A stretch of DNA of 64,000 bases from an uncultured SAR86 cluster bacterium (GTDB lineage Bacteria; Pseudomonadota; Gammaproteobacteria; Magnimaribacterales; D2472), in the NCBI GenBank assembly GCA_902594515.1, contig CACJML010000003.1, positions 184,375-248,374 on the forward strand, in the 5' to 3' direction. Made by a program: the position numbers and the translations under genes. This document shows positions 8,915 to 19,945 of this stretch, in pieces (position 1 is the first letter of the stretch; each line of letters opens with the position of its first letter). A model generated the notes under the pieces. It ran no database searches. It worked only from the letters and a program-made list of their open reading frames with translations, and had not been told where the DNA came from.

Positions 8915-10252
8915 ATGAAGTTTCAACATCTATTTTTACTGTGTTTAGTAGTGCCTCTTTTTGGTCAAGTCAAGATTTCAGCACCCGACGTAAGTATCAA
9001 TAATGATGGCGAGGCAATAATAAAGATAGATTTTTCAGCTTCAAAAACTTTTGAAGAGAATGAACTAATTTTTTCAACATACAAGACATCTAACCCGCTT
9101 GATCTAACAAGTATCAAGTTCTCTTTGCTTGAAAATTTTGAAAATAAACAAAGATTAACGATTGCTCTAAAAGATTCATATCTAAATGATTATTTTTCAT
9201 TTAGGTTGAGCTTTGGGGAAAGCTTTAAGAAGGATATATTTATTTTTTTACCTTCAGATGCTAGAAGAATAATCTCACAGCGCAAACAGCAAACAAGTTT
9301 TATATTGCCAGCAAAAAAGATTGTAGGCGAACCTGAAATATTTGAACCAAAAGATAATAACGAACCAGTTCTCATGGCTGAAGACATTGATATTGAGGAG
9401 AAGGATATTGAGTTAGATGATCAAACTGAGTTTACTCCTATAACCAAAAGCACAGTTTATGCAGAAGAAATTGATACCATTTGGTCAGTTTCAAAATCTC
9501 TAGCCTCATCTTACGATGCATCAATATATCAGATTATGTGGGCCTTATTTATGTCAAATCCAGATGCCTTCATTGATGGGAACATCCATAAGGTTCGATC
9601 AGATTTAGACTTAAACATTCCATCAGCAAATGAAATAGAGTCAGTAGATTCTGAATCAGCAAAAGAATCTATAAATTTTATGGATCCGAATATTCAAAAA
9701 AATGATAGTAAACTAATCCTCACCTCTCCTGAAGATTCTATTAATTATGCAGAAAATGAACCTATCATTGAGGATGAATCTGAAGCAACAGAAAGTTATA
9801 TTGATCCTGTTTTAAATGAAGTAACAGAACCTATACCTCAAGCTACGCCTGAAAAAATTATTGATGCAAATACTTCTGTTGTTAATTTAAAGGCCTCATC
9901 AGATAGTAATAGACAGGTGATCTCCTCAACAGATATATCCTCCATGTCACTAATAATTATTAGCTTATTAAGCTTTGCATTTGGTGTAACGATAGCCTAC
10001 TTCTTGATCTCAAGAGGTAAAAAAACCATCAAAAATGATAATGATGAGACAGATATTCAAGATTCCTATCTTGATACTGAACTAAGCATTGAGAATGATG
10101 ATGAGATGCAACAACTTGATTTAGCAAGAGCATATATTGAAATGGGCGCTTTCGAGGATGCAAATAAAATTTTAGATGAACTGCAGGAGGCATCATCAAG
10201 CAAGAGAATCCTTGATGATATAAAAGTGCTCCAATCTAAACTCGAGCTTTGA
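8915..10252 (+). CDS. fimV: FimV-like peptidoglycan-binding/polar organiser protein
   Basis: 445-aa FimV/HubP-type protein, shorter than the 900+ aa Pseudomonas FimV. Order: signal peptide (to about residue 18), beta-rich N-domain, LysM-like segment near residues 187-235 (DTIWSVSK, MWALFMSNPDAF, GNIHKVRSDLDL), an acidic low-complexity linker, one transmembrane helix around residues 347-366, then an acidic cytoplasmic tail with a FimV C-terminal TPR-like motif (LDLARAYIEMGAFEDANKIL). The position between asd and truA is the conserved gammaproteobacterial fimV locus. The role is probably cell-pole or envelope organisation; no pilus genes are seen nearby. Confidence 0.85.
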   Translation: MKFQHLFLLCLVVPLFGQVKISAPDVSINNDGEAIIKIDFSASKTFEENELIFSTYKTSNPLDLTSIKFSLLENFENKQRLTIALKDSYLNDYFSFRLSFGESFKKDIFIFLPSDARRIISQRKQQTSFILPAKKIVGEPEIFEPKDNNEPVLMAEDIDIEEKDIELDDQTEFTPITKSTVYAEEIDTIWSVSKSLASSYDASIYQIMWALFMSNPDAFIDGNIHKVRSDLDLNIPSANEIESVDSESAKESINFMDPNIQKNDSKLILTSPEDSINYAENEPIIEDESEATESYIDPVLNEVTEPIPQATPEKIIDANTSVVNLKASSDSNRQVISSTDISSMSLIIISLLSFAFGVTIAYFLISRGKKTIKNDNDETDIQDSYLDTELSIENDDEMQQLDLARAYIEMGAFEDANKILDELQEASSSKRILDDIKVLQSKLEL

Positions 10253-11034
10253 CTAGGTTTGTAGGCATTTGTCAGTACGACGGAACCCTATTTTCAGGGT
10301 TTCAGTTTCAAAAAAATGCTCGCTCTGTTCAAGATGAACTCGAAAAAGCATTAAAGAGCTTTTCTAATCTATCTTCAAGAGTGAATTGTGCTGGCAGGAC
10401 CGATAAAGGCGTACATGCATTAAGTCAAATATTTGATTTTTCAGTTGAAGATCCCAGCAGAAATATAAATTGGATAGCTGCATTTAATAGTTCCCTTCCA
10501 GATGATGTTGTTGTAACTCATGTTGAGGAAGCTGATTCTAATTTTCATGCTAGATTCTCCGCATATGAAAGATCGTATGTTTATTTGATAAAGGTTGGAG
10601 AAATCAGATCTACTTTTCTTAGAAACTACGTTTATCATGTCAGCAAACCAATAGACCTCAAACTATTAAGTAAAGAACTTAAAGGAATTATTGGCACACA
10701 TGACTTTAGTGCCTTTAGATCATCTCAATGTTCAGCAAAAGATCCTGTGAAAACCATATCAAAAGCTAGTTTTGAAGAAAGAAATAACTTAATTTGTATT
10801 GAATTTAGTGCAAATGCTTTTCTTCATAACATGATCAGGATACTAATCGGTACATTAGTTGAGATTTCAACAAATGCAGATACAGAATATACAATAACCG
10901 ACATAATAAGTTCTAAAAATAGAGCTTTGGCAGGAAAAACTGCACCAGCTAATGGTTTATATTTTTTAGGTGCTAAATATAAGGACATACAAAACACCAA
11001 TATTCCTTTTAAGAAATTTTTTGATTCGTTATGA
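10249..11034 (+). CDS. truA: tRNA pseudouridine(38-40) synthase
   Basis: 261 aa. Isomerises uridines 38-40 in the tRNA anticodon arm. Catalytic Asp lies in CAGRTDKGVHALSQ; other family blocks are YDGTLFSGFQFQ, FHARFSAYERSYVY, GTHDFSAFRSSQC and NAFLHNMIRILIGTLVEI. The start is a TTG in a TTGA overlap with fimV; no ATG is available near the family N-terminus (RFVGICQYDG). Coupled translation would explain the weak start codon. Confidence 0.95.
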   Translation: MTRFVGICQYDGTLFSGFQFQKNARSVQDELEKALKSFSNLSSRVNCAGRTDKGVHALSQIFDFSVEDPSRNINWIAAFNSSLPDDVVVTHVEEADSNFHARFSAYERSYVYLIKVGEIRSTFLRNYVYHVSKPIDLKLLSKELKGIIGTHDFSAFRSSQCSAKDPVKTISKASFEERNNLICIEFSANAFLHNMIRILIGTLVEISTNADTEYTITDIISSKNRALAGKTAPANGLYFLGAKYKDIQNTNIPFKKFFDSL

Positions 11035-11651
11035 GTAAGATTAAAGTATGCGGAATTAATGATCTAAGCTGTTTGGATAGTGTTCAAAAATTTAAACCAG
11101 ACTACTTAGGATTTATTACATACCAAAATAGCCCAAGATATATAGATGCTAATTTTTTAAAGCAAGCTCAAGAGTTTATTGATGATGAGATCACGCCAGT
11201 TATTGTTTTTGTTAATGAAAAGATTTCATTTATTAATGAAATTATCAACATCATTCCTAATGCATTGCTTCAATTTCATGGCAATGAGACTGACGAATTT
11301 TGTGCTCAGTTTAATAGGCCTTACTGGAAGGCCATTCATGTAAAAGATGAAACTTTTGTAGATAAAATAAATTTATATCCAAATGCAGATGCTATTTTAT
11401 TAGAATCATACTCACTTCAAGCTTCAGGAGGAACGGGTAAGCGCTTTAATTGGGATCTACTAAATAGCTTGGAGAAAGATAAAAAAAAGTTTATTCTTGC
11501 AGGCGGTGTAGGCAATAATAACTTTGAATCAGCGCTGAAACTGGGGCTATGGTGCCTGGATGTTAATTCATCCCTTGAAACATCTCCAGGAAAGAAATCA
11601 GAAAAGAAAATTAAAGAATTTTTTCAAAATCTTAGAAATTATGAAAAATAA
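11031..11651 (+). CDS. trpF: Phosphoribosylanthranilate isomerase
   Basis: 206 aa. Amadori rearrangement of phosphoribosylanthranilate in tryptophan synthesis. Catalytic Cys in KVCGIND, the [13 protein letters not shown] strand, [20 protein letters not shown] and the phosphate-binding LAGGVG and [15 protein letters not shown] ending. Free-standing (not fused to trpC). ATGA overlap with truA and 11-bp overlap with trpB. Confidence 0.95.
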   Translation: MSKIKVCGINDLSCLDSVQKFKPDYLGFITYQNSPRYIDANFLKQAQEFIDDEITPVIVFVNEKISFINEIINIIPNALLQFHGNETDEFCAQFNRPYWKAIHVKDETFVDKINLYPNADAILLESYSLQASGGTGKRFNWDLLNSLEKDKKKFILAGGVGNNNFESALKLGLWCLDVNSSLETSPGKKSEKKIKEFFQNLRNYEK

Positions 11652-12843
11652 GTACAGTGAACCTAATAGCGAAGGCTTTTTTGGCAGCTATGGTGGTAAA
11701 TTCGTCCCTGAGACCCTCATGGAAGCACTGGATGAGCTTGAAAAATGCTATGAAGACATAAAATCTGATTCAGAATTTCAGAAAAAAATTGATAGGGATT
11801 TGGCTGACTTTGTTGGCAGGCCATCTCCACTTTATTTTGCTGAAAGGTTAACAGAGCATTTTAAGGGGCCAAATATTTGGCTGAAGCGAGAAGACTTAAA
11901 TCATACTGGTGCGCACAAAATAAATAATACTATCGGACAAATCTTGCTTGCCAAAATGATGGGTAAAACTAGAATCATTGCTGAGACCGGCGCAGGGCAG
12001 CACGGGGTTGCAACAGCAACGGTTGCAGCTCGGTTAGGACTAGAATGCCATATTTACATGGGAGCTGAAGATGTCCAAAGACAATCACTAAACGTATATA
12101 GAATAAAACTATTAGGAGCACATGTGCATCCTGTTGAATCAGGGACCGCAACACTCAAAGATGCTTTAAATGAAGCCATTCGTGATTGGGTAACCAATGT
12201 TGACAATACTTACTATATTATCGGGAGCGTTACCGGACCTCATCCTTACCCGATGATCGTTAGAGATTTCAATGCAATTGTTGGAAGAGAGTTAATTCAT
12301 CAATCTCAAGCTTCTTTTCAATCCTTGCCTGATGCCATAATTGCTTGTGTTGGAGGAGGCTCAAATGCAATTGGTATTTTTCATCCGTTCATTGATGAAG
12401 ATGTTCGCTTGATTGGTGTGGAAGCGGCAGGTCAAGGCATCGATACAGGAAAGCATGCTGCGCCATTAAATGATGGTGAGCCAGGAATACTGCATGGTGC
12501 CAAGAGTTATCTAATGCAAGATTCAGATGGACAAATTATGGCAACTAGTTCTATTAGTGCTGGATTGGATTATCCCGGTGTTGGTCCAGAGCACTCATTC
12601 TTAAAAGATAACGGCAGAGCTAAATACATTGCAGTTGATGATGAATCAGTTATGAAAGCATTTCATCTGCTGAGTGAGCTGGAAGGAATTATCCCCGCAC
12701 TAGAAACTGCTCATGCGTTTGCTCCACTTGACTTAATATGTAGTGAGTTTAATGAGGATCAAAATATAGTTATCAATGTATCAGGAAGAGGTGATAAAGA
12801 CATTGCATCTGTTGCCAAGCTTGAGGGCATAGATCTTGAATAG
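11641..12843 (+). CDS. trpB: Tryptophan synthase beta chain
   Basis: 400 aa. PLP enzyme condensing indole with serine. The PLP lysine is in [60 protein letters not shown] and the C-terminal SGRGDKD are all typical. ATG 11641 is taken because upstream in-frame sequence is only trpF read in another frame, and family members begin near [15 protein letters not shown]. It overlaps trpF by 11 bp and trpA by 8 bp. Confidence 0.97.
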   Translation: MKNKYSEPNSEGFFGSYGGKFVPETLMEALDELEKCYEDIKSDSEFQKKIDRDLADFVGRPSPLYFAERLTEHFKGPNIWLKREDLNHTGAHKINNTIGQILLAKMMGKTRIIAETGAGQHGVATATVAARLGLECHIYMGAEDVQRQSLNVYRIKLLGAHVHPVESGTATLKDALNEAIRDWVTNVDNTYYIIGSVTGPHPYPMIVRDFNAIVGRELIHQSQASFQSLPDAIIACVGGGSNAIGIFHPFIDEDVRLIGVEAAGQGIDTGKHAAPLNDGEPGILHGAKSYLMQDSDGQIMATSSISAGLDYPGVGPEHSFLKDNGRAKYIAVDDESVMKAFHLLSELEGIIPALETAHAFAPLDLICSEFNEDQNIVINVSGRGDKDIASVAKLEGIDLE

Positions 12844-13624
12844 GATTGAAAAACAGCTTGTTGAAAATAAAAACAATAATATTAAATCTCTAGTAGCATA
12901 TTTAGTTGCTGGGGATCCAAATATGGATGATACACTTTCGTTAATGCATGGGTTTGTTGATGCAGGTGTTGATGTTATTGAAGTTGGAGTACCTTTTTCT
13001 GATCCCATAGCTGAGGGCCCAATAATTCAATCGGCTCATGATCGTTCGCTAGCAAATAAAACTTCATTTGAAGGTATTATTGATCTCATTTCTAATTTTA
13101 GAAAAAAGAACACAAATACTCCTATTGTTTTGATGGGCTACCTAAACAGTTTTTTAAAAAATCAGAAAGCTTTTTCGAGATTCAATGATATTGGGATTGA
13201 TGGGGTTTTAATTGTTGACGCTCCCGGAGAATATTCGCTAAAAGATCTTGGGATTTCAAATGCTAGCGTAGTTTCAATTTCGCTAATTTCACCAACAACC
13301 ACCAAAGAAAGAACTAAGAAGATATGTAATGCCAGCTCAGGATTTATTTACTACGTAACACTTAAGGGGGTCACCGGTTCCTCAAATGTTGACCTTGAAG
13401 AGATTAAGAGCAATGTAATTGACCTACAAAAGAATACTAACCTACCAGTTATGGCTGGATTTGGTATAAAAAATAAAGAGCAAGCCGAGTCAATCTCTAA
13501 AGTTGCAGATGGAGTGGTGATAGGATCATATTTAGTTGAAAGTATTTTCCATGCAAAAAAAACCACAGATTATAAAAAAATATATAATTATTTAAGCGAA
13601 ATTAAGTCGGTTATAAATAAATGA
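12836..13624 (+). CDS. trpA: Tryptophan synthase alpha chain
   Basis: 262 aa. Releases indole from indole-3-glycerol phosphate and channels it to TrpB. Signature [22 protein letters not shown] carries the catalytic Glu, the second catalytic Asp is in [11 protein letters not shown], and [12 protein letters not shown] plus [10 protein letters not shown] form the phosphate loop. The start is TTG, preceded by GAGGG at 12823-12827 with 8-nt spacing. Its TGA overlaps the accD ATG by 4 bp. Confidence 0.95.
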   Translation: MNRIEKQLVENKNNNIKSLVAYLVAGDPNMDDTLSLMHGFVDAGVDVIEVGVPFSDPIAEGPIIQSAHDRSLANKTSFEGIIDLISNFRKKNTNTPIVLMGYLNSFLKNQKAFSRFNDIGIDGVLIVDAPGEYSLKDLGISNASVVSISLISPTTTKERTKKICNASSGFIYYVTLKGVTGSSNVDLEEIKSNVIDLQKNTNLPVMAGFGIKNKEQAESISKVADGVVIGSYLVESIFHAKKTTDYKKIYNYLSEIKSVINK

Positions 13625-14487
13625 ATTGGTTAACAAGGCTCATACCCTCAATAGGTGAAAAAGAACCTTCAGCCTCCAAAAGCAAAGTTCCTGATGGTCT
13701 TTGGAATAATTGTCCAGCATGTGAATCGATTTTGTACCAACCGGAACTGGAAAAATCGTTATTTGTATGCCCAAAATGCGGCCATCATCTGAGAATAGGT
13801 GCTAGAAAAAGGATCTCAATTTTTTTAGATCAAGATTCCTTCAATGAAATCTCCTCTGATGAGGAAACAAATAATATCCTCAATTTTAAAGATACTAAGT
13901 CTTATGATCAAAGAATTAAAGAGGCTGTAAGTTCAACAGGGGAGAAAGAAGCTCTTGTTACTGGAGTTGGGAAGCTTGATGGAAAAGAAGTTGTAGTCGC
14001 TGCATTTGAGTTTAGATTTATGGGTGGTTCAATGGGTGGTACTGTTGGAACTAAATTTGTTAAAGCAGTTCAGACTGCAATCGACAAAAATCTACCACTG
14101 ATATGTTTTTCTACAAGTGGGGGCGCGCGCATGCAAGAGTCAATGGTCTCTCTTATGCAAATGGCAAAAACTGCAGCAGCATTGGAAAAACTTAGAGAGA
14201 AGTCGCTGCCTTATTTTTCGGTGATGATTGATCCAATCTTTGGAGGAGTCTCTGCAAGCATAGCAATGTTAGGGGACATCAACATTGCGGAGCCCGGTGC
14301 ATTAGTTGGATTTGCTGGAAGAAGGGTTATTGAGGAGACTGTTAGAGTTGATTTGCCCGAAGACTTTCAGCGAGCTGAATTTCTACTTGATCATGGAGCA
14401 ATAGACATGATCGTTCACAGGGGTGAGTTAAGGTCAACAATTTCAAATCTTCGAGATAAGTTACTAAGCAATAATGCTGCTAAATAG
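13621..14487 (+). CDS. accD: Acetyl-CoA carboxylase carboxyltransferase beta subunit
   Basis: 288 aa. With AccA it transfers CO2 from carboxybiotin to acetyl-CoA, the first step of fatty-acid synthesis. A four-cysteine zinc ribbon (CPAC near residue 32, CPKC near residue 54) precedes the crotonase-fold core with EFRFMGGSMGGTVG, STSGGARMQES and GFAGRRVIEETV. Gene order after trpA matches other gammaproteobacteria, but folC, which usually follows accD, is absent here. Confidence 0.96.
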   Translation: MNWLTRLIPSIGEKEPSASKSKVPDGLWNNCPACESILYQPELEKSLFVCPKCGHHLRIGARKRISIFLDQDSFNEISSDEETNNILNFKDTKSYDQRIKEAVSSTGEKEALVTGVGKLDGKEVVVAAFEFRFMGGSMGGTVGTKFVKAVQTAIDKNLPLICFSTSGGARMQESMVSLMQMAKTAAALEKLREKSLPYFSVMIDPIFGGVSASIAMLGDINIAEPGALVGFAGRRVIEETVRVDLPEDFQRAEFLLDHGAIDMIVHRGELRSTISNLRDKLLSNNAAK

Positions 14488-14833
14488 GCTAATTGGTTTA
14501 CTCGTAATAGCCACACTCATTTTATTTTTATTTTTTTTCTTTGGGCCAAATAGCATTCAATTAACAAGTAAGATTGTTGACCAAAATGATGCTCCCTTAG
14601 AACCACTTAGGAATTATGTCTACAGAGTTGGCATATTTAAGGACCCATCAAAAGCAGAAAACCTCATTGCTAAGTTTAGGTCTCAAGATGTTTTAGCATA
14701 TTCTAGCAAAAATGATGATTTGATTTACGTCTATGTTGGACCATTTATTGGAAAGGAAAAGATTATTCAATCTAAAACTCTCTATAACGAAATAGCCGGT
14801 GTTGAAAATGGAGTAATAGAAGAATGGAAATAG
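14474..14833 (+). CDS. SPOR-domain membrane protein, DedD-like
   Basis: 119 aa: an N-terminal transmembrane helix (about residues 5-24, very rich in Leu/Phe), a short linker, then a single SPOR fold of about 75 residues (YVYRVGIFKDPSKAENLIAK, then LIYVYVGPF). SPOR domains bind denuded septal peptidoglycan, so a cell-division or envelope role is likely. Overlaps accD by 14 bp and cvpA by 10 bp. The location between accD and cvpA is that of dedD, though it is about half the size of E. coli DedD and lacks its long linker. Confidence 0.75.
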   Translation: MLLNRLIGLLVIATLILFLFFFFGPNSIQLTSKIVDQNDAPLEPLRNYVYRVGIFKDPSKAENLIAKFRSQDVLAYSSKNDDLIYVYVGPFIGKEKIIQSKTLYNEIAGVENGVIEEWK

Positions 14834-15360
14834 TTGCCTTGAATCAACTAGATATGTTTATTCTATCCATTATTGTTGTCTCAGCAATAATCTCTCTTTT
14901 TAGAGGCTTTGTAAAAGAAGCGTTTTCATTGATTTTGTGGATTTCAGCTTTTTTCTTGACCATATTGTTTCAACCCTCTGCTCAAAAATTCTTATCTAAC
15001 TTTTCAATTTCGGTCTCTTTGCTTGAACCGTTAACCTACATAATTGTTTTTGTAAGCTTGATATTTATAGGGGGCCTGGTTATAAATTTTATTCATGGTC
15101 TTATGCAATGGTCTGGTTTGTCAGGATTTAATAGGCTTCTAGGAGTCATGTTTGGATCATTGCGCGGAGTGCTAATTGTGAGCCTATTATTTATAGTTGC
15201 AGATGATTATGTCGAACAAAGCACTTTTGCAGAAAATTCAAAAATTTATCCAATCATCAAAAAATATAATCCAATCTTAATTAGTAAAATTAGCTCTATG
15301 ATTGAAGATACAAATTCAGGTATGCTAACAAGTGAGCAACCTATCCTAGGAAATACCTAA
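14824..15360 (+). CDS. cvpA: CvpA family inner-membrane protein
   Basis: 178 aa with four predicted hydrophobic segments (about residues 8-27, 32-49, 68-90, 105-125) and the family pattern LFRGFVKEAFSLILWISAFF. CvpA is needed for colicin V production in E. coli and contributes to envelope homeostasis; its precise biochemical role is not settled. It is placed directly before purF, as in many gammaproteobacteria, and the stop overlaps the purF ATG by one base (TAATG). Confidence 0.88.
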   Translation: MEIVALNQLDMFILSIIVVSAIISLFRGFVKEAFSLILWISAFFLTILFQPSAQKFLSNFSISVSLLEPLTYIIVFVSLIFIGGLVINFIHGLMQWSGLSGFNRLLGVMFGSLRGVLIVSLLFIVADDYVEQSTFAENSKIYPIIKKYNPILISKISSMIEDTNSGMLTSEQPILGNT

Positions 15361-16838
15361 TGTGCGGAATAGTTGGAATTTCAGCTGAATCAAACGTAGC
15401 TTCGGAAATCTACGAATCATTGCTCATGCTTCAGCATAGAGGCCAAGATGCAGCAGGAATGGTTGTGTGTGACGATGAAGGAAGATTAAACAGTAGAAAA
15501 TCAATGGGCTATGTCAGGGATGTTTTTCAGCAAAGACACATGGAAAAACTCATTGGAAGCTATGGGGTTGGGCATGTTAGATATCCTACTGCAGGTGGTG
15601 CCGGTAAAGAGTTTGCTCAACCAATGTATGTAAATTCACCATATGGGATAAGCCTTGCTCATAATGGCAACTTAACTAACTCAAAATCTTTAGCTAAAGA
15701 GTTATTTTTTGCTGAAATGAGACACTTAAACACTGACTCAGATTCGGAAGTTCTTTTAAATATATTGGCTCATGAGATAGCTAAGCAGAAAGCAATTAAC
15801 CCAACACCTGAACATTTATTTAAGGCTGTTTCAAAAACTCACATAAGATGTGATGGCGCATACGCAGTTGTTGCCTTGATTACTGGAGCAGGAATTTTGG
15901 CTTTTAGAGATCCAAATGGTATTAGACCATTGGTAATCGGTGAGCGTGAAGGTAAGAACAGAAAAGAATATGTTATTGCATCAGAAAATGCTCTATTTGC
16001 ATCTTTAGGCTTTAAAACTCTTAGAGATGTTGAGCCAGGAGAGGCGGTCTTTATAGATAAAAAAGGAATCATTTCCTCAAAACAATGCTCTCTATCAGCT
16101 AAGTCACAACCATGCATTTTTGAATACGTTTATTTATCACGGCCTGATTCAACCTTAGATCAAATTTCTGTTTATCAATCAAGAATGAGAATGGGGAAAT
16201 ATTTAGCAAAGAATATTTTGGACAATATGTCAGACCATGACATAGATGTTGTGATTCCTATTCCAGATAGCTCAACAACAGCTGCCTTGCAGCTGGCAAA
16301 CGAACTGAATATTCCCTATCGGGAGGGATTTGTAAAAAATAGATACATTGGTAGGACATTCATAATGCCTTATCAAGAAGAACGTAAAAAATCTGTTAGA
16401 CGTAAATTAAATATCTTGGAGTTAGAGTTTTTAAATAAGAATGTTCTCTTGGTTGATGACTCAATAGTAAGAGGAACCACAAGCAAGAAAATTATTGAGA
16501 TGGCCAAAATGGCAGGTGCAAAAAAAGTATATTTCGCCTCTGCTGCGCCACCAATCAGATATCAAAATCTTTATGGAATCGATATGGCTGCTACTGAGGA
16601 GTTAGTTGCTCATAATAAAACTGAAGAAGAAGTTTGTGTTGAGATCGGAGCCGATAAGATTTTTTATCAACAATTAGATGATTTGATAAGTTCGGCCAAA
16701 GAGGGCAACCATAAGATCACTGATTTTGAAATTTCAATTTTTAATGGGGAGTATCCAACACCAATCAGCTCTTCCTACTTAGAGGACTTGGAAATGAGTA
16801 GAAGCGATAGTAAAAAGATAACTAGAGAGGCTAAGTAG
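15360..16838 (+). CDS. purF: Amidophosphoribosyltransferase
   Basis: 492 aa. First committed step of purine synthesis, PRPP plus glutamine to phosphoribosylamine. The class II glutaminase nucleophile is Cys2 (MCGIVGISA); [22 protein letters not shown] and LAHNGNLTN belong to this domain. The phosphoribosyltransferase domain has the PRPP loop [13 protein letters not shown]. Last gene of the aroC-to-purF run, overlapping acnB tail to tail by 8 bp. Confidence 0.97.
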   Translation: MCGIVGISAESNVASEIYESLLMLQHRGQDAAGMVVCDDEGRLNSRKSMGYVRDVFQQRHMEKLIGSYGVGHVRYPTAGGAGKEFAQPMYVNSPYGISLAHNGNLTNSKSLAKELFFAEMRHLNTDSDSEVLLNILAHEIAKQKAINPTPEHLFKAVSKTHIRCDGAYAVVALITGAGILAFRDPNGIRPLVIGEREGKNRKEYVIASENALFASLGFKTLRDVEPGEAVFIDKKGIISSKQCSLSAKSQPCIFEYVYLSRPDSTLDQISVYQSRMRMGKYLAKNILDNMSDHDIDVVIPIPDSSTTAALQLANELNIPYREGFVKNRYIGRTFIMPYQEERKKSVRRKLNILELEFLNKNVLLVDDSIVRGTTSKKIIEMAKMAGAKKVYFASAAPPIRYQNLYGIDMAATEELVAHNKTEEEVCVEIGADKIFYQQLDDLISSAKEGNHKITDFEISIFNGEYPTPISSSYLEDLEMSRSDSKKITREAK

Positions 16839-19410
16839 CTTCTACCACATTGATCGCTGGTATTTCAGCATCATTTGCTTGATCAACATAGGACTTTATT
16901 TCATTAAAGTTAAGATATCGATAGATCTCACCACTCATGGTATCAATTTCTTTCATTATTTCTAGATACTCACTTGGGCTTGGTAATTTACCTAATACTG
17001 CAGAGACTGCAGATAATTCTGCTGACCCAAGAAAAACATCAGCACCATCACCAAGTCTGTTAGGAAAATTTCTCGTTGACGTTGAGATTACCGTAGAGTT
17101 AGGAGCTACTCTTGCCTGATTACCCATGCATAATGAGCATCCTGGTACTTCAGTTCTTGCTCCTGCTACACCAAAAACATTATAAATACCTTCTTCAATA
17201 AGCTGTTTTTCATCCATCTTTGTTGGAGGGACAACCCACAGCCTAGTTGGGATCTCTTTATATTTTTTTAATAACTGTCCAGCAGCCCTAAAGTGGCCAA
17301 TATTTGTCATACAGGAACCAATAAAGACCTCATCGATTTTAGTGTCTTGTACTTCAGAAAGAGGCTTTATATCATCAGGATCATTCGGGCAGGCTAGCAG
17401 AGGTTCCTTGATCTCATTAAGGTCAATATCAATGACTGCAGCATATTCTGCATCATTATCAGCTTCAAGAAGGGTAGGGTTCTTTATCCATTCTTCCATT
17501 CCCTGAGCACGTCTTTCAAGTGTTTTTGGATCACCATATCCGTTCGCAATCATCCATCTCAGCATTACGATATTTGAATTTAAATATTCAATAATAGGCT
17601 CTTCACCCAATTTAATGGTGCATCCTGATGCAGATCTTTCTGCAGATGCATCGGATATTTCAAAGGCTTGCTCTACTTTTAGATTTGGCAGCCCTTCAAC
17701 CTCTAAACATCTTCCTGAAAAAATATTTTTCTTACCTTCTTTTTCAACCGTTAGTAATCCTTGTTGAATCGCAGCATATGGGATTGCGTTAACAAGATCT
17801 CTCAGAGTGATGCCAGGCTGCATTTCTCCTGAAAATCTTACTAAAACAGATTCAGGCATATCAAGTGGCATTACCCCGAGCGTTGCAGCAAAAGCAACCA
17901 ATCCCGAGCCAGCAGGAAAGCTAATACCTATAGGAAATCTAGTATGGCTATCTCCTCCTGTTCCGACAGTATCAGGTAAAAGCATTCTGTTTAACCAAGA
18001 GTGGATGATGCCATCACCTGGTTTAAGTGAAACTCCTCCTCTATTCATGATAAATTCAGGAAGGGAATGTTGGGTTTCTATATCCACGGGTTTAGGATAG
18101 GCAGCAGTATGACAAAATGACTGCATAACTAAGTCAGCGGAGAAACCAAGACATGCAAGTTCCTTTAACTCATCCCTTGTCATGGGTCCGGTGGTATCCT
18201 GAGAACCTACCGTTGTCATTCTGGGTTCGCAATAATCTCCTGGACGAACACCCTCAACACCGCAGGCCTTACCGACCATTTTTTGCGCCAATGTATAACC
18301 TTTAGCATCACTTTTATCGTTGTTCGGTCTTACAAAAATATCTGTTGGCTCAAGTCCAAGTGTTTCTCTAGCTTTATCAGTCAACTGTCTCCCTATAATT
18401 AAATTTATTCGACCATTAGCTCTTACTTCATCCATTATGACTTCAGTCTTTAACTCAAACGAAGTCAACAATTCACCTTCTAAATTTGTAACTTCTCCGG
18501 CATGAGGTTTAAGAATAATTTCGTCCCCCATATTTAAACTTGACACATCACATTCAATTGGCAATGAGCCTGCATCTTCAAGGGTATTAAAAAATATAGG
18601 CGCAATTTTCCCGCCAAGCACAAAACCACCCTCGTGCTTGTTTGGTATAAATGGTATTTCATCACCTATGTGCCACAGCAGAGAGTTGGTAGCAGATTTT
18701 CTTGATGAGCCCGTACCTACAACATCTCCAACAAACACTAGCGGATTACCTTTCTTTTTAAGTTCTTCTATTTTTGCAAGAGCATCATCCAAGCCCTCTC
18801 TTGGCATTTTGAACATTGCTTGGGCATGAAGAGGGATATCTGGTCTTGACCAAGCATCTTGTGCTGGTGATAAGTCATCAGTATTAATTTCTCCAGACAC
18901 CTTAAAAACTGTTAACTTTATCTCATCCTTTAGTTTATCTTTTGTAGTGAACCATTTGCCTTCAGCCCAGTTTTCTAAAACTTTTTTTGCATAATCATTA
19001 CTTTTTGCAAGCTCATTAATCTCATTAAAGGCATCGAAAATAAGTAAAGTATTTGATAGAGCTGCTACTGCTGCTTCTGCAAGATTTTCATTTTTTAAAC
19101 ATTCGACTAGAGGAGTAATGTTATATCCTCCAAGCATTGTGCCAAGTAACTCAACAGCATAATTGGCATCAATATACGGGCTCGTTGTTTTTCCCTCAGT
19201 TATATCTGATAAAAAACCAGCTTTTACATATGCTGCTTGGTCGACTCCAGCCGGAATGCGCTGAACCAAAAGCTCCATTAATAATTCAGATTCTTCGTGA
19301 TCAGTTTTAAGTAGCTCAATTAATTCTGCAGTTTGATCAGCAGACAGAGGTAACGGCGGTACATTTTGCTCTGCTCTTTCTTGGCAATGAAGTTTGTATT
19401 GTTCTAGCAT
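16831..19410 (-). CDS. acnB: Aconitate hydratase B
   Basis: 859-aa AcnB (E. coli protein 865). Isomerises citrate/isocitrate and, in the methylcitrate cycle, hydrates 2-methylaconitate made by PrpD. The HEAT-like N-terminal domain starts at [14 protein letters not shown]. Swivel and catalytic domains show [29 protein letters not shown] and the Fe-S ligands in [15 protein letters not shown] and [14 protein letters not shown] 19410 is preferred to an in-frame codon six residues earlier because GAGGAG precedes it with proper spacing and homologues begin there. Confidence 0.97.
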   Translation of the reverse strand: MLEQYKLHCQERAEQNVPPLPLSADQTAELIELLKTDHEESELLMELLVQRIPAGVDQAAYVKAGFLSDITEGKTTSPYIDANYAVELLGTMLGGYNITPLVECLKNENLAEAAVAALSNTLLIFDAFNEINELAKSNDYAKKVLENWAEGKWFTTKDKLKDEIKLTVFKVSGEINTDDLSPAQDAWSRPDIPLHAQAMFKMPREGLDDALAKIEELKKKGNPLVFVGDVVGTGSSRKSATNSLLWHIGDEIPFIPNKHEGGFVLGGKIAPIFFNTLEDAGSLPIECDVSSLNMGDEIILKPHAGEVTNLEGELLTSFELKTEVIMDEVRANGRINLIIGRQLTDKARETLGLEPTDIFVRPNNDKSDAKGYTLAQKMVGKACGVEGVRPGDYCEPRMTTVGSQDTTGPMTRDELKELACLGFSADLVMQSFCHTAAYPKPVDIETQHSLPEFIMNRGGVSLKPGDGIIHSWLNRMLLPDTVGTGGDSHTRFPIGISFPAGSGLVAFAATLGVMPLDMPESVLVRFSGEMQPGITLRDLVNAIPYAAIQQGLLTVEKEGKKNIFSGRCLEVEGLPNLKVEQAFEISDASAERSASGCTIKLGEEPIIEYLNSNIVMLRWMIANGYGDPKTLERRAQGMEEWIKNPTLLEADNDAEYAAVIDIDLNEIKEPLLACPNDPDDIKPLSEVQDTKIDEVFIGSCMTNIGHFRAAGQLLKKYKEIPTRLWVVPPTKMDEKQLIEEGIYNVFGVAGARTEVPGCSLCMGNQARVAPNSTVISTSTRNFPNRLGDGADVFLGSAELSAVSAVLGKLPSPSEYLEIMKEIDTMSGEIYRYLNFNEIKSYVDQANDAEIPAINVVEAT

Positions 19411-19492
19411 GATGACTCCTCGCCGCATATTTTACTTCTCATTGAGATTTTGCTCCAGCAGATTAAGCTATTAATATTTTAAGTATTTAGAG

Positions 19493-19498
19493 TATTAT
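19493..19498 (+). promoter_or_regulatory. Candidate -10 element, DUF1289 gene
   Basis: TATTAT ends 6 bp before the ATG at 19505 and no ribosome-binding site intervenes, the same geometry as at aroC. The region is AT-rich, so this could be chance. Confidence 0.3.
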
Positions 19499-19504
19499 TT
19501 TGTT

Positions 19505-19945
19505 ATGCGCAAACAACGTTCTTCAACACCTTGTCTTGGAATTTGCTCAACCACTTATGGAGATGACGTTTGCAGGGGCTGTAAGCGCTTTATTCATGAG
19601 GTAATTAACTGGAATTCTTATTCAAATGATGAAAAAGAGATTGTTAATTCAAGACTTGAAGAGTTTAAGGTGACCATCCTTAGCCATCGATTTAAAGTTA
19701 CTGACGCTGAGCTGTTATCTTCTAAACTCAAGGAGCATGCCATTAATTTCAATGACGCCCTTGATCCGATCACATGGATATTTGATTTATTGCGTGCTTC
19801 ATCGCAAGATCTTGATCTTGAATTATTTGGTCTTGAATTGTTGCCCGATCATCGAACCTTTTCACTATCTTCCATCAAAGATGAGATAAACACTGAACTT
19901 TTTGAATTGTCTCAAGCACATTTTGACAGGTACTTCACTAATTAA
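19505..19945 (+). CDS. DUF1289 domain protein
   Basis: 146 aa. The N-terminal DUF1289 motif has four cysteines (TPCLGIC, then DVCRGCKR) followed by EVINWNSYSNDEK, a compact predicted metal or Fe-S site of unknown role. The C-terminal half is acidic with no recognised motif and longer than stand-alone DUF1289 proteins (about 60-100 aa). Convergent with umuC, overlapping it by 8 bp. Function unknown. Confidence 0.75.
   Translation: MRKQRSSTPCLGICSTTYGDDVCRGCKRFIHEVINWNSYSNDEKEIVNSRLEEFKVTILSHRFKVTDAELLSSKLKEHAINFNDALDPITWIFDLLRASSQDLDLELFGLELLPDHRTFSLSSIKDEINTELFELSQAHFDRYFTN

Noticed and set aside
8900..8915. Leucine or tryptophan leader-peptide attenuators before leuCDB or trpFBA
   Set aside because: The genes are internal to an overlapping run with no leader space, no Leu/Trp codon runs and no hairpins.
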